The notes under the pieces are model-generated. The model saw only the letters and a list, made by a program, of their open reading frames with translations. It had not been told where the DNA came from and searched no databases. A DNA stretch of 64,000 nucleotides from Rachycentron canadum (Eukaryota; Chordata; Actinopteri; Carangiformes; Rachycentridae): NCBI GenBank assembly GCA_038496675.1, contig CM076651.1, positions 8,171,170 to 8,235,169 of the forward strand, in the 5' to 3' direction. Numbering within the stretch: the stretch's first letter is position 1; each line of letters starts with the position of its first letter. The position numbers and the translations under genes were made by a program. Below are positions 38,601-48,686 of the stretch, one piece after another.

Positions 38601-41600
38601 CACCTTCATTTTTGATGCTATACAACTTCTACAGTATTTGAGGAACATTCGCAGTGTCACACTATTCCTGCATGAAACTGGTAGGATTAGGTTAACATAC
38701 AGTGGGAATCCAGGAAGGTGAGGACTTCTCCTTGTGCAGCTTTCGCCCCCAACAGTCTGGCTGTGACCAAGCCTTTCCTCTCTCTCTGTCGTAACACACG
38801 AACTATTTTCAAAGGTTTCACATATTCATTCAGGCGAGTCTTCAGGTGATCTAAAGACAAATGATTCAACAAGTACTTCTTGTGAAGGGCAAATCCAAAC
38901 AATGGCAAAATCTGAATTTATTGTTATTGTGTTATTTTTATTGCGTTATCTACTGAGCTGCAACACACCTTTAGAGCAATGACTATTATTTAAAATATTC
39001 ATACACAACAATAATACAATAATGATGGTTTAGATTCGATAAAGCTGCTTTAGAGTACACTTTATACTAAGAGCAAACTTTTTCAGATACATGTAATCAT
39101 GTTATCCATTGTAAATATTGATTGTAAAGTAAGTTTTTATTTATATAACACCTAAATCACAACCAAAGTTATGAAAGAATAAGAAACTTTAAGGTGCAAA
39201 GATGAGTTTCAAGTTTGGACTTAAGGGCCTCAATGTAGTCAAAGAGTCTGGTGTCAGCAGGGAGATTGTTCCAGAGTAAGGGTGGCCGATAGGAAAAGGC
39301 TCTGCAGCCAGCAGACTTCTTTTTTACTCTGTGGACTGACAGGTGCCCTAAATCCTGGGAATGGAGAAAACCTAACTTTAAGTTCCAGTGAGTGGAAATA
39401 TTATCTATAAGTTTAGCACTCAGAATAATGAATCCCACAAATTCACAGTAGACGTGAAATATAACTGAGTACTGTTACCCAAATATCATACTCAATTACA
39501 CATTTTAGGGCAACTTAGATTCTCAGTCATCCAGGTCATGGTATCTCTTGACTCAATGGATATTGAGTTCTTTGCTTTAGTTATTAGGTATTGTAGGATA
39601 ATATTGTGCACTTTATTCATTACATTATATGACAACTAAATATATGACAAATAAAATAATATGACAAATACCAGTTAGTTTCCAAACTAATATTTAGGCA
39701 CATTGCTTCATCGTGGCCACTGACCAAATAAAATGCTATTGACTCATTATTGTTAACTGATATAAAAACTATTAACAAAATCTACAAATAAAACTCAAGG
39801 AGACATTTTCTGCTTTGAGTAATTTTACTTTTGATACATTTAGCAATGTCATTTCAGCCATTTTTATTTAAGCTAAGTAAAAGATACTTTTGAATACTTC
39901 CTCCACCACTGACATACAAACTATAAAATGTTATGGATGTTTTATTAATAATGATGTACGCAGTTTAGAAAAATGTATATATCACCTTATAGGGGGAGAC
40001 AGTGGCATCTTGTTACACCTTTTGCTTTCACTTCAATTTCTTGGTCTCATAACATCACAGACATTCAATTTCCATATTAAATTGAATAATAATTTCTTGT
40101 GCCCAATTGTGTTATAAACGGTACACAATGAGCATTCGTGGCAAGTTGCCCCATCATGTTGTCACACAATGTTTGGCAAATTGTCACATTATATTTTTTG
40201 GCTGAAGAAACACCTCAACGCCTTGGATCCTTTAACCTTCACCTGCATTCAATTTTTGAACATAACTTAAAAAAGTAGAGCAGACTTTCCAAGCTCATTT
40301 TTGCAGTTAAATGTCTGACATATTTAGAAAGATGTTTACAATAAGATGGCTTCATCAGTGTCTGTATAGAAAAAATGGGAACAACCCATGCAGTTGATAA
40401 ATGAATAAACAACATGCAAATGATAAATAATTAGTCTTCTGCATTGTTAGGTGGTGTGCTGCCATTGTCAGTCTTTGTTTTATAATTTCCAACCATTTTA
40501 ACTTGCTCCCCCTTGTCTTTCTTCCTCCTTTATATTCTTCGCTCTCTTTGACAATTCCATATTTAATGAATATACAGGCCACACATCTATGTTTTGTGGC
40601 CACACTTTGGTTTAGGTGTCAAAATACACCTTTGCTCTTCCCCTATTGTGTGCAAATGTAATATTATGTTTTCACTTCAAGTTTTATTAAATAAATAGTG
40701 AAGTTAGGATATTTAACTTTTATGGTTGAAAAATATTTTTTAAAAGTTCCCAAGATGACAGTGACTTATGCCATATCAACAGCAAAACAACTTTGTGTGT
40801 GACATATGCAACTGTTGAACTACATTTTTAAATTTAGCACCCTTTGTTTGGAGATAAGATCATTGTGACAACTTGTGTTGTCACACAAGTTGTCTAAATG
40901 ATCTGATCTGCCTAAAGATACATCACAAGGGCTCTTACCATCTGTGCTGGCATCATCTACCAGTAGGATCTCTGTGAGCAGGGCAGCAGGAGCAGTGTGT
41001 AAGACACTGTAAACAGTCCTGAGCAGAGTGGACCAGGCCTCATTATGAAACACTATGATCACACTGGTCTTGGGGAGACCAGGACAACGCAAAAACTTCT
41101 GTTCCAAGCAACTGTCAGGAGCAAACAGGTTTCAGTGTTTTACAAGGTGCATGTCATTTTCTCCCCAATGATATGATCCAGTAAAAGGAACAATAACCTA
41201 TAGCCTATATACCTATATACCTAACCTATATACTCACTCTGTGTGACGGGTGTCTTTTCCCAGGTCACGGTGCAGGGAGATGTGATCACTGGCAAACTGG
41301 TTGAACTGGTTTTTATTAAACCCATACATTCTTTCTATGCGTTCCTCAAAAGTCATCTGGTGTAACATAAAGGCCTTCCCATTTGCACCTGGTGAACCAG
41401 GATCCTGAGGAGGCCGCTGCAGGTGAGGCTTGAGCTCTTCCTTGGTATAAAAGCCAGGAGGACAGATGGTGCCTGAGGGACCTGGGTGACCTGATCCTCC
41501 AAGGCTCACATTTGGCACAAACTGTCTTGATGGTATTGGAAACACTTTGTTGTAGTATGAAGGAAAAATAACGTAAGGTAAAAACAGAAAGCAGAGAACT

Positions 41601-41638
41601 GCACCCATTACTGGAACGGTGTATCCACGCCAATACAT
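35664..41638 (-). CDS. galnt6: Polypeptide N-acetylgalactosaminyltransferase 6-like
   Basis: Golgi type II membrane enzyme that starts mucin-type O-glycosylation by moving GalNAc from UDP-GalNAc to Ser/Thr. Minus-strand exons: 41638-41238, 41111-40939, 38850-38701, 38416-38182, 37738-37621, 37294-37094, 36968-36849, 36509-36408, 36113-35955, 35777-35664; 590 residues (human GALNT6 622). Order: short tail; membrane anchor about residues 6-26; stem; catalytic domain with FHNEAWSTLLRT, VDDAST, the metal-binding D-x-H as LDSHC, DWRLTFGWE, FAGGLFSVSKSYFEHIGTYD and VVGHIFR; then a C-terminal ricin-type lectin domain with C-L-(N/H/T) starts and QYFEY, QVWLF, QNWIF ends. The usual WGGEN is WGAEN here. 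ATG at 41638 has context CACACC; an acceptor near 41671 implies an upstream noncoding exon. GALNT3 is the nearest alternative; 12q13-type linkage favours galnt6. Confidence 0.92.
39130..39440 (-). mobile_element. L2-like LINE 3' fragment in a galnt6 intron
   Basis: The minus strand encodes CRAFSYRPPLLWNNLPADTR followed by KSKLETHLC, the typical last stretch of reverse-transcriptase polyproteins of L2/Rex-type LINEs (RAFS..AP.LWN.LP...FKS.LKTHLF). After its stop comes a GTTATATAAATAAAAAC-like tail near 39140, as in fish L2 3' ends. Only the 3' end is present, typical of truncated insertion. Confidence 0.7.
39800..39915. repeat. Percomorph 'GTAC..TTTAC' repeat fragment
   Basis: TGAGTAATTTTACTTTTGAT, AAGCTAAGTAAAAGATACTT and CTTCCTCCACCACTGACATA match the end of the family seen at 53219-53650, here in the opposite sense. 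Confidence 0.5.
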
Positions 41639-43900
41639 GGTGTGCACAAAGAGGGACGTCCAAAATAAAGCTGGTAAGAGATCACATAAAATACATAATT
41701 ATAGAAAGCTTCGAAAATCTTTTAAAGATTCATAGTCCACCAGTCTTCTTTAATTGTTTGTTTGTCGTCTTTTTTACTGCCCCATATAACAGTTATGACA
41801 TACATTACATTAGGCGCCATTTTGATCATTCTCTCATCATATTGGATAGACTTTGACATAATGGGCTCAGCTCCAACTCCCTTTAAAAGCCAGGAACGCT
41901 TGCACCTTGGCGCATTGTTATTATAAAGGCACAGAGTTTGATACAGAGTAAGACTCGAGTCGTGACGGACTGACCAGTGAGCCCAGTGGCATAGGCACAA
42001 CGCTAGAAGCCGAGAAACCGGTTAAGCTTATTTTGTTATGGGAAGTGATAGATACGAATGCGCTGGGACATATCGAATCTATATGATGACTGTGAAACAC
42101 AGAGAGGATTTAACAGTTAGTAAGAAAGGGCGCTTCTCTGCAGAGTCGCATTTATAAAGGACATCCAAGACTGGCTGCAACGTTGCAAAGCAAACTTTAT
42201 GAGACAAAGAATGATCCAACCCTCTGTGGGTTGTATTGTAAGGCTGTTTCTAGCACGCTATGGTTGTGCGTAACAGGCAGAGCGCAGGCATGAGTATAAG
42301 CGCCTTTTTAAACCGCGCTCTAAAAAAACAACAACACAAAAAACAAAACATTAAATGACACTTACATAACACTTACACGAATAGTTAAGAACAGGTTCAA
42401 CCCTGAAATCACTTTTTAGACTCTCATTGCCAACAATGCGGCTCTTGGACGCATCGCAGATCGTCCAAGAGCAAATGCTCAGTGTCACGCTGCCTCTCTT
42501 TCTTTCTTTCTTTCTTTTTTTTTTTAAAAAGGGTGAGTAAGATCAGATCACTCTATGTTTTTCATGTTTGATGATCAAAAGTAGGTAAACGGCCGCGGTC
42601 CTGCGCTTGACCACAGACCAATAGGTCCGTGTGCGCTCTGGTGCGTCGGTCTGGCGCTGGAGTTGCGCTTTGTAGGGGTGTAAATAGAGCTCGTAGTGCC
42701 CACAAGCGTAGATAATAAATATTCAAATTCAGAAAACTTTCCATGTTAACTAATTAGATTAGGCTACAGTAGTTTTAAAAACAACAATTACACACAATTA
42801 CACAACACAATTTAATGCTTGTGCATTTTACAGCCAATATTCACGAGAATATTTGGAGCAAAAGGCTTCATAAACAATTCTTAAAGAAGAAAAAAAAAGA
42901 AAAAATATTAATTTATTAGACTTAGTTCTGAATTAATTCTGAGCTACAGAGATAAAAGGACAAACTTTTATTCTATTCTTTGTAATCTATTGAATCAGTA
43001 CTTACTGTAAATGTGCTGTGGGACATGAACAGATTCCTCCACCTGCGTTGGTCTTTTATATAGGGCAGGGTTTATCCTTTACTTTTATGTATCGGCTTAG
43101 ATGGTAATCGTCCCATCAAACAGGTCACCAAAGCTGTGACTGCTCAAACCGGTCTAATACTATTATTAAGTGTCTTGCTTGAGTTCTACGGTTGAACACA
43201 CCACCACTGAAGACTGCAGGGACAACTCTTGGATGAAGTCAGTAGGTGTCACAATCACAAGAGTGAATAATCACAGAATACACCTCTACCTTTATCCCAT
43301 CACTTTCTAATGACTCAGTCTTTCTAAGGGAGTTTTGAACATTAATTCATGCATTCAAGATGCCCCTTTATTTCCTAACATTAATAGCGGCATACTCCAT
43401 GTCTTATTATTGGCTTTAATCGGATCTTTAACGTGTTAGTTATCAATGAAGCGTAGCCCACTGAATATAGCAATGTGCAAGATGTTCTTTTCAAGGCTAA
43501 TATTCAAAATCTGGCCTCTGGATGCTACTTTTTACTTTTTTTTTTAGTTTTGTACTGGTTTTAATTTGCTGGGGATCATCCGGTTTATGGAGTCATAGGA
43601 GTGCCATAAAAAGGATAAAAAAAAAATCTGTAAAAGAAGAGGAAAATAAATGTGGAAATAGAATCAAGAATAAATAAAAATATGTGCAAATATTAACCAT
43701 ATTACTCCGAGAGCTTTATAGATGCTTATTGGCCATGGTGATAATTGCTCTTTAATTTGATGATAGTTAATCTTTAATTTGAAATTTATATTTAGGCTAC
43801 AAGGTAATGCTTTTATTTTGTGAGAGGGCCCAACCGTCACCGAGTGGGCGGGGCCCGTTGTCGCGGTTACGTGTAAACAGGAAGTTGCCGTTTTATCGAT
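41639..43900. other. galnt6-tex49 head-to-head intergenic region
   Basis: Contains the 5' end of galnt6 (minus) and the promoter of tex49 (plus). No conserved coding exon was found. It includes a perfect dyad at 42441-42472, a (TTTC)n run (42499-42518) and a moderately CpG-rich patch (42580-42680 and 43830-43910). The galnt6 transcription start cannot be fixed from the sequence. Confidence 0.5.
42441..42472. repeat. Perfect inverted repeat upstream of galnt6
   Basis: GCTCTTGGACG (42441-42451) and CGTCCAAGAGC (42462-42472) are exact reverse complements separated by 10 nt. Confidence 0.9.
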
Positions 43901-44182
43901 ATGGCCTTCTTCGGCTTAACACACCTGGGTTATCAAAACCCAATAGGCGATAAACTGATAGTGAATCCTTCAGCAGCGTCTCATTCTCAGGGTAAGACGA
44001 CAGACACACAGGTGCTAACAGGTGTCAACTCCTAATGTTTGATAATTCAACTAGCTCGTCGTTAACTGCTGGGCTGGAACATCTTTTACATCATGGATGG
44101 ACTATGAGATGATGGAGCCCTGGGAGCTCACATGTTTTCCACGTTAATTTCCCCCTTTTTTCTAATGGTTTTGAGTCTCTGT

Positions 44183-44215
<33 letters not shown>

Positions 44216-45768
44216 TGACTTTTGTTTTCATCACTACACAGACTCAAAAGGTCTGGGTCCCATTTGGTAATTTTAAGTCTTTTGTCCATGTGCATCCATG
44301 TGAGGTAATTTCTCTCTTGTTTAGGTTTTTCTTTAGGTTGTTTTGTGTCTCTTTGTTGTGGTTTTGTGTCTCTTTAATGCTGTTGTATTTCTCTCTTTCA
44401 CTGGTTGTATTGAATCCGTTTGTTGTCTTGTTGTGTCTCTTCTTTGTTGTTTTCGTGTCTCTTTGACATTGTTCTATGTCTCGGTGGTTTTGTGTATCTT
44501 TGTGGATGTTTGACAGACTCTCCAACCAGAAATGTTAAGTCATTTCACTACTTGTGCCCCTGTGACTGCCTGTTGATCTGTCCATTTCTTCATGCTTTAT
44601 GTGTGGAAGACATAATATTAATGTTTTACCTATAACAATCAATTAATTTGATCAAGTGGAGTCATTGAGATCAAGATTTCCTATGGGCTGCAATTATAGT
44701 CTATTTTCATCACTGATTAATCTGCCATTCATTTTCTCAATAAATTTGTTTTATTTAACTGGGAATCTCAAACCCAAAGATGTTCAGCGCACAATGACAT
44801 GAGACAAAGAAAAACTGAAATATCCTCAGAATTAGAAACCTTTAAAATTACTGAAACAATCAATCTATCATCAAAATAGTTGCAGATTGATTTTCTATCT
44901 CAGTTGTTTCAGTTCTTCATCCCTGGTTAAAAAGAGAGCCACACAAATACCACATACTGTGTAAGGCCAGACAACACTAACATGAGAAAAGTCATAAAGG
45001 ACATCAGTTAATAAAGCTTTCAACTGACCTGGGGTAATGAAGACCTTTGCAGTATCCTTATAATTTTTGTTACAATCCTACTGTACCTACTTAAATCTCT
45101 GCACTCATGGTAAAATACAATTACTCAAGTTTAACTTTAACTTGATCTCCTGTGTTTTGTAATAGCCACATATTCATTGATGTAATCAAAATAATCACTA
45201 TACTGTAGTAACATACTTCTTTACAGATGGTGGAATTAACAAAGCAGAACCACCTCTATCACTTCAAGAACCACAGGGATCCCTCAGATGTGCAGACAAA
45301 TGCAGTGTTTACCACCAGCCTCTTCTCCACAGTACTGACATACATCATGGGAGCCATGAGCGATACAAAGAAATGGTCAAACGGGTTCAAACACCCAGAT
45401 GTAAGTAGACAAAGATGTTAACATAAGTTAGGAGTCTGATGAACAAATCACAGCTATATTCCTGACAAGCCAAATGCATTAAATGAGATTGGTCTCCTTT
45501 TTCCCCAGCTCCTAACCAACTGTACATAATGCCTGTGACAGACAGCCAGCAGTATGGATGGATGATATCTCAGACAGCACCATGGATGCAAATCAAACGG
45601 TTTCCCCGAAAAAACAGTGAGATGACCAAGTGGGTAACATTTACAAATTGGATTTTTTTTTTTTTTTTTTTTTTTAACATTATCATGGTCTGAGTGTAAT
45701 GCATGTGCTGCTTTCACAGGTTTGTTAAAGAAATGTCAGTGACGAACCGGGAGTTCAGCCTTTTCTGA
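43901..45768 (+). CDS. tex49: TEX49/SPMIP11-like sperm microtubule protein
   Basis: Small soluble protein related to human testis-expressed protein 49 (renamed sperm microtubule inner protein 11), a structural component found inside sperm axonemal doublets. Exons: 43901-43991, 45227-45400, 45509-45629, 45720-45768; 435 nt, 144 residues. It begins MAFFGLTHLGYQNP, has a Y-K-E-M-V-K-R-V segment followed by P-N-Q-L-Y-I-M-P-V-T-D (human: PNQVFRIPLTDAQ), and ends MTKFVKEMSVTNREFSLF, like the family's R-T-F-S-L-Y end. No signal peptide, membrane segment or enzyme motif. Splice sites are all GT-AG and frames close. AATAAA at 46735-46740 is the likely polyadenylation signal. Its place beside adcy6 matches human 12q13. 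The identification is from remembered family sequence; function is known only from the family. Confidence 0.8.
44160..44510 (+). repeat. Poly-T run followed by degenerate 'TTTTGTGTCTCTTTGT' minisatellite
   Basis: T-run at 44187-44214, then irregular copies of a 20-25 nt unit (TTTTGTGTCTCTTTGTTGTG, TTGTTGTGTCTCTTCTTTG, TTTTCGTGTCTCTTTGACA and others) to about 44500, in tex49 intron 1. Open frames over it on both strands are low-complexity translations of the repeat. Confidence 0.85.
44690..44925. repeat. MITE-like element, 'GGGCTGCAACTAA' family, copy B
   Basis: GGGCTGCAATTATAGTCTAT at the left, ATCAAAATAGTTGCAGATTG and TCATCCCTGG at the right, with the family's AT-rich core; in tex49 intron 1. 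Confidence 0.55.
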
Positions 45769-47339
45769 TTGCCCTCGTCGTTTTTCTTCTTCTTCAAACA
45801 CGTTTCTGAAATTAAACTGATAGCAGATCTAGTTTTGGAGATTTTTCAGGTATCATTATGTTGATTCTTACATTATTAATTAATGGGTGAAAATTAATTT
45901 TCACATTGAAGTAATTACGTGAACTGTGAGTACCTCTCTAGAACTGTACTTCTTGTCCTTTTTGTTAGTCTGGAGGTATGAATATTCACAAAAAGTCCTG
46001 TTGGGTACAAAAATCTCCAGCTTTATTGGGAGAAAAATAAAGACAGATTCATTGTCACCATGGAAAAAACTGGAGGGTTGAAAATAATTCAAATGGGCAC
46101 ATGCATATATTACAAACCAATCTGACATTAGACATAATCACCTTACAATCCCTCAGGGATCCAGATCTGAAGGTTCAAAGGCACTGCTGGAAAGATCTGC
46201 AGAAATATTGACGTTTTATTCTCCCTTACAGGAGATGATGATAACTACTTTATTTTAGAAAATACAGCCCTAATGAGTTTAGAAACACAAAGCATAACAA
46301 TGTTTGGAGGTATTTCAATTTCCAAGCAGTGGGAATCAACTTTTCAGCAACATTTATGAAGGACATCAGCTGGATCATCATCATCCTGCAGGAACTCCTA
46401 GTTCTGAGTAAACTGTCAGCAGGTGACTTGACATGAGTGTGTCTACGCTGTTTTAGGACGTTGAGCTCATTAGGAGCACGTGGTTACCTGTACATGTAAG
46501 GTGCAACATTATGGGAAACTGACAGACCTTGACTGCTTTTCTGATTTAAATAGGAATGAAGTAGAACCAGTGACTCCACTAGAATCTATACTGACGGTTA
46601 ATGCCACCATGAATCACATTCAGCAAAAAGGTCTGGAATGTACAGGACAGAAAGGACAAAGATTCTCCACTAGTTGAAAGGGAAACATTGTACTTCTTGC
46701 TGAATTATTTTTAACTGATTTATGTTACTCTATAAATAAAGATTATTAAGCTTTTATAAAATGTGATACTTTCTTAGAAATTCATCTTTTATTATTGCCT
46801 TGGCACCAGTGTTTTGTATGTACCAGACTCAAACATATAACCTTAACAATTTATACATTATTTTAAAGTTCTGAGTCTCTTGATTGTATCTATTTTTAAC
46901 ATTTTAGCATTTTTACTGCAACAACTGTTGACGCGGAAAAAAAACAAGTCGAACCTGTAGTTATCGCTAGACCTGCAAACATCTTATCTAGGTTAAAGCA
47001 CTGAATGCAACTCAGAACTGAAGGTGCACTATTTACAGATGACTGATAAATTACTGATTTCCATCGGCTGTTACTTACCTTAACTTTCCTATTGGCATAA
47101 TATCTGGCCCTGCAGCTCTGCTCTGACAAATGTTATTGACTTGGTCTAGTCTCAGGTGCTTTCCATTAGTGACCATATCCTTGTTCTGGCAGTCCATTGC
47201 TTCAAGTAGTGGCCCATCGTCATATCAATCCAGGTCGCATTCTTCACCAGCCTGTTAATATCACAGCAGAAATTGCAAGTGATGAATTGCAAGACATCTT
47301 TGTGTACTTGTGAACTGTGTAAGCCACAGGTATTACATA
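45769..47339. other. tex49 3' UTR and downstream spacer
   Basis: Likely tex49 3' UTR to AATAAA at 46735-46740, then spacer up to the Tc1-like insertion. No exon with conserved coding is seen. Confidence 0.55.
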
Positions 47340-48684
47340 TAGTGTTGCTTGAAAGTATGTGAACCCCTTGAGCAGTTTAGATGTTTCTGTTGTTTTACCA
47401 TGTTTTAATTTTATTATCACTAGTTTGTATGTATGGATGAAATGTCAGATATGTTTATCAATTGCATGTACTTGTTTAGTGGGACTTGTTTAAGTAGCCC
47501 AAAAACTACACAAAACATGGAATTAGTGTATGTGCAAAAGTAAGGCAACCCCCAACTGCATTGGTTCAGTCAAGCAGGTGACTCAGGTGAAACACATTTG
47601 GATGTTAATTCATCATTTAAGCAGACCAATGAAATGAGACATCTTGGGAATGGGTTTGGCCTGAATTAATTAAAAGAGAGAGGAAACCAACCAAACCACT
47701 GTGTTCCCATACAAATCAACAATGCCGAGAGCAAAGGAGATATCCGAGGACATGAAGAAGAGGGGAGTGATAGCCCATCAGTCTGGGGAGGGCTATAAGA
47801 CCATCTCCAAAAGATTCCAGCTTCATCCATCCACTGTAAGACAAATAGTGGAGGGCCTTCAACATGACAGCAACTCTGTCTCTCTGGACAGACGAGTCCA
47901 AAATAGAAATATTTGGTCACAATCAAAACCAACATGTTTGGAGAAAAGCCAACACTGCATATGAAGAAAAGAACCTCCTTCCAACAGTGAAGCATGGGGG
48001 TGGAAATGTGAAGGTCTGGGGCTGCTTTTCTGCTTCTGGACCTGGACGACTCCATATTATCCAAGGAACCATGAATTCTCCAGCATATCAACAAATTCTT
48101 GACCAGAATCTCCTGCCATCAGTCAGGGAGTTGAAGCTGGGACGAAAATGGATGCTGCAACAAGACAATGACCCAAAGCTTTCTAGCAAAACTACAAAGG
48201 AATGGCTTCAGAGAAAGAGGATTTGTACTCTGGATTGGCCCTGTCAAAGTCTGGACCTTAATCCAATTGAAATTGGCGAGACCTGAAGAAGTTGGTACAT
48301 ACCAGATGTCCCTCCAACCTCTCTCAACATGCTGAGTTCTGCAAGGAGGAGTGGGCAAAAATCCCCATAAGCAGCATAAGCAGATGCAAGAGACTGGTTA
48401 GTGGTTACAGAATACGTTTGGTTGAAGTAATGGCTGCAAGAGGAGGAGCCACAAGCTACTAATACAAGGGTTCACATACTTTTGCACATGTTAAATTCTC
48501 AGTATTTGTGAAATAAACCACCTTTATTGAATTTAATAATGAAAATCTTTTTGTGTGTGTCCATTATTTGGAAGGTGTGCTTTACAAATTGGGATTTGGA
48601 TGTATGTGTAATAAGGTTATTTTAATGTTTTTTACAAAAACAGTGACCATGTCTGGAGGGTTCACAAACTTTCAAGCAGCACTG
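47340..48684 (+). mobile_element. Tc1-like transposon with internal deletion
   Basis: A 1,345-bp element flanked by TA on both sides (47338-47339 and 48685-48686), the Tc1/mariner target duplication. Left end TAGTGTTGCTTGAAAGTATG and right end (reverse complement) CAGTGCTGCTTGAAAGTTTG are imperfect terminal inverted repeats, both continuing GTGAACCC. Inside is a broken transposase gene. The element lies between tex49 and adcy6. Confidence 0.92.
47722..48286 (+). pseudogene. Tc1-like transposase, internally deleted and frameshifted
   Basis: The first part (ATG at 47722, MPRAKEISEDMKKRGVIAHQ and then STVRQIV) is the first helix-turn-helix of the paired-type DNA-binding domain. Right after it, the sequence jumps to the catalytic domain in another frame: WTDESKIEIFG (first aspartate), QQDNDPKLSS (second aspartate) and LDLNPIEIGE (glutamate). 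About 100 residues holding the second helix-turn-helix and linker are missing compared with a usual 340-residue Tc1 transposase. The reading frame ends soon after the glutamate. It cannot make a working enzyme. Confidence 0.88.
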
Positions 48685-48686
48685 TA

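Noticed and set aside
39169..39438. 89-codon minus-strand frame considered as an extra galnt6 exon
   Set aside because: It matches a LINE reverse-transcriptase C-terminus and the neighbouring galnt6 exons join in frame without it.
40864..40889. ACAACTTGTG/CACAAGTTGT inverted repeat near a galnt6 donor
   Set aside because: Ten-base arms with a six-base loop occur by chance in this much AT-rich sequence; nothing else supports function.
44215..44525. Frames of 83 and 93 codons on opposite strands
   Set aside because: Low-complexity products of the minisatellite in tex49 intron 1.
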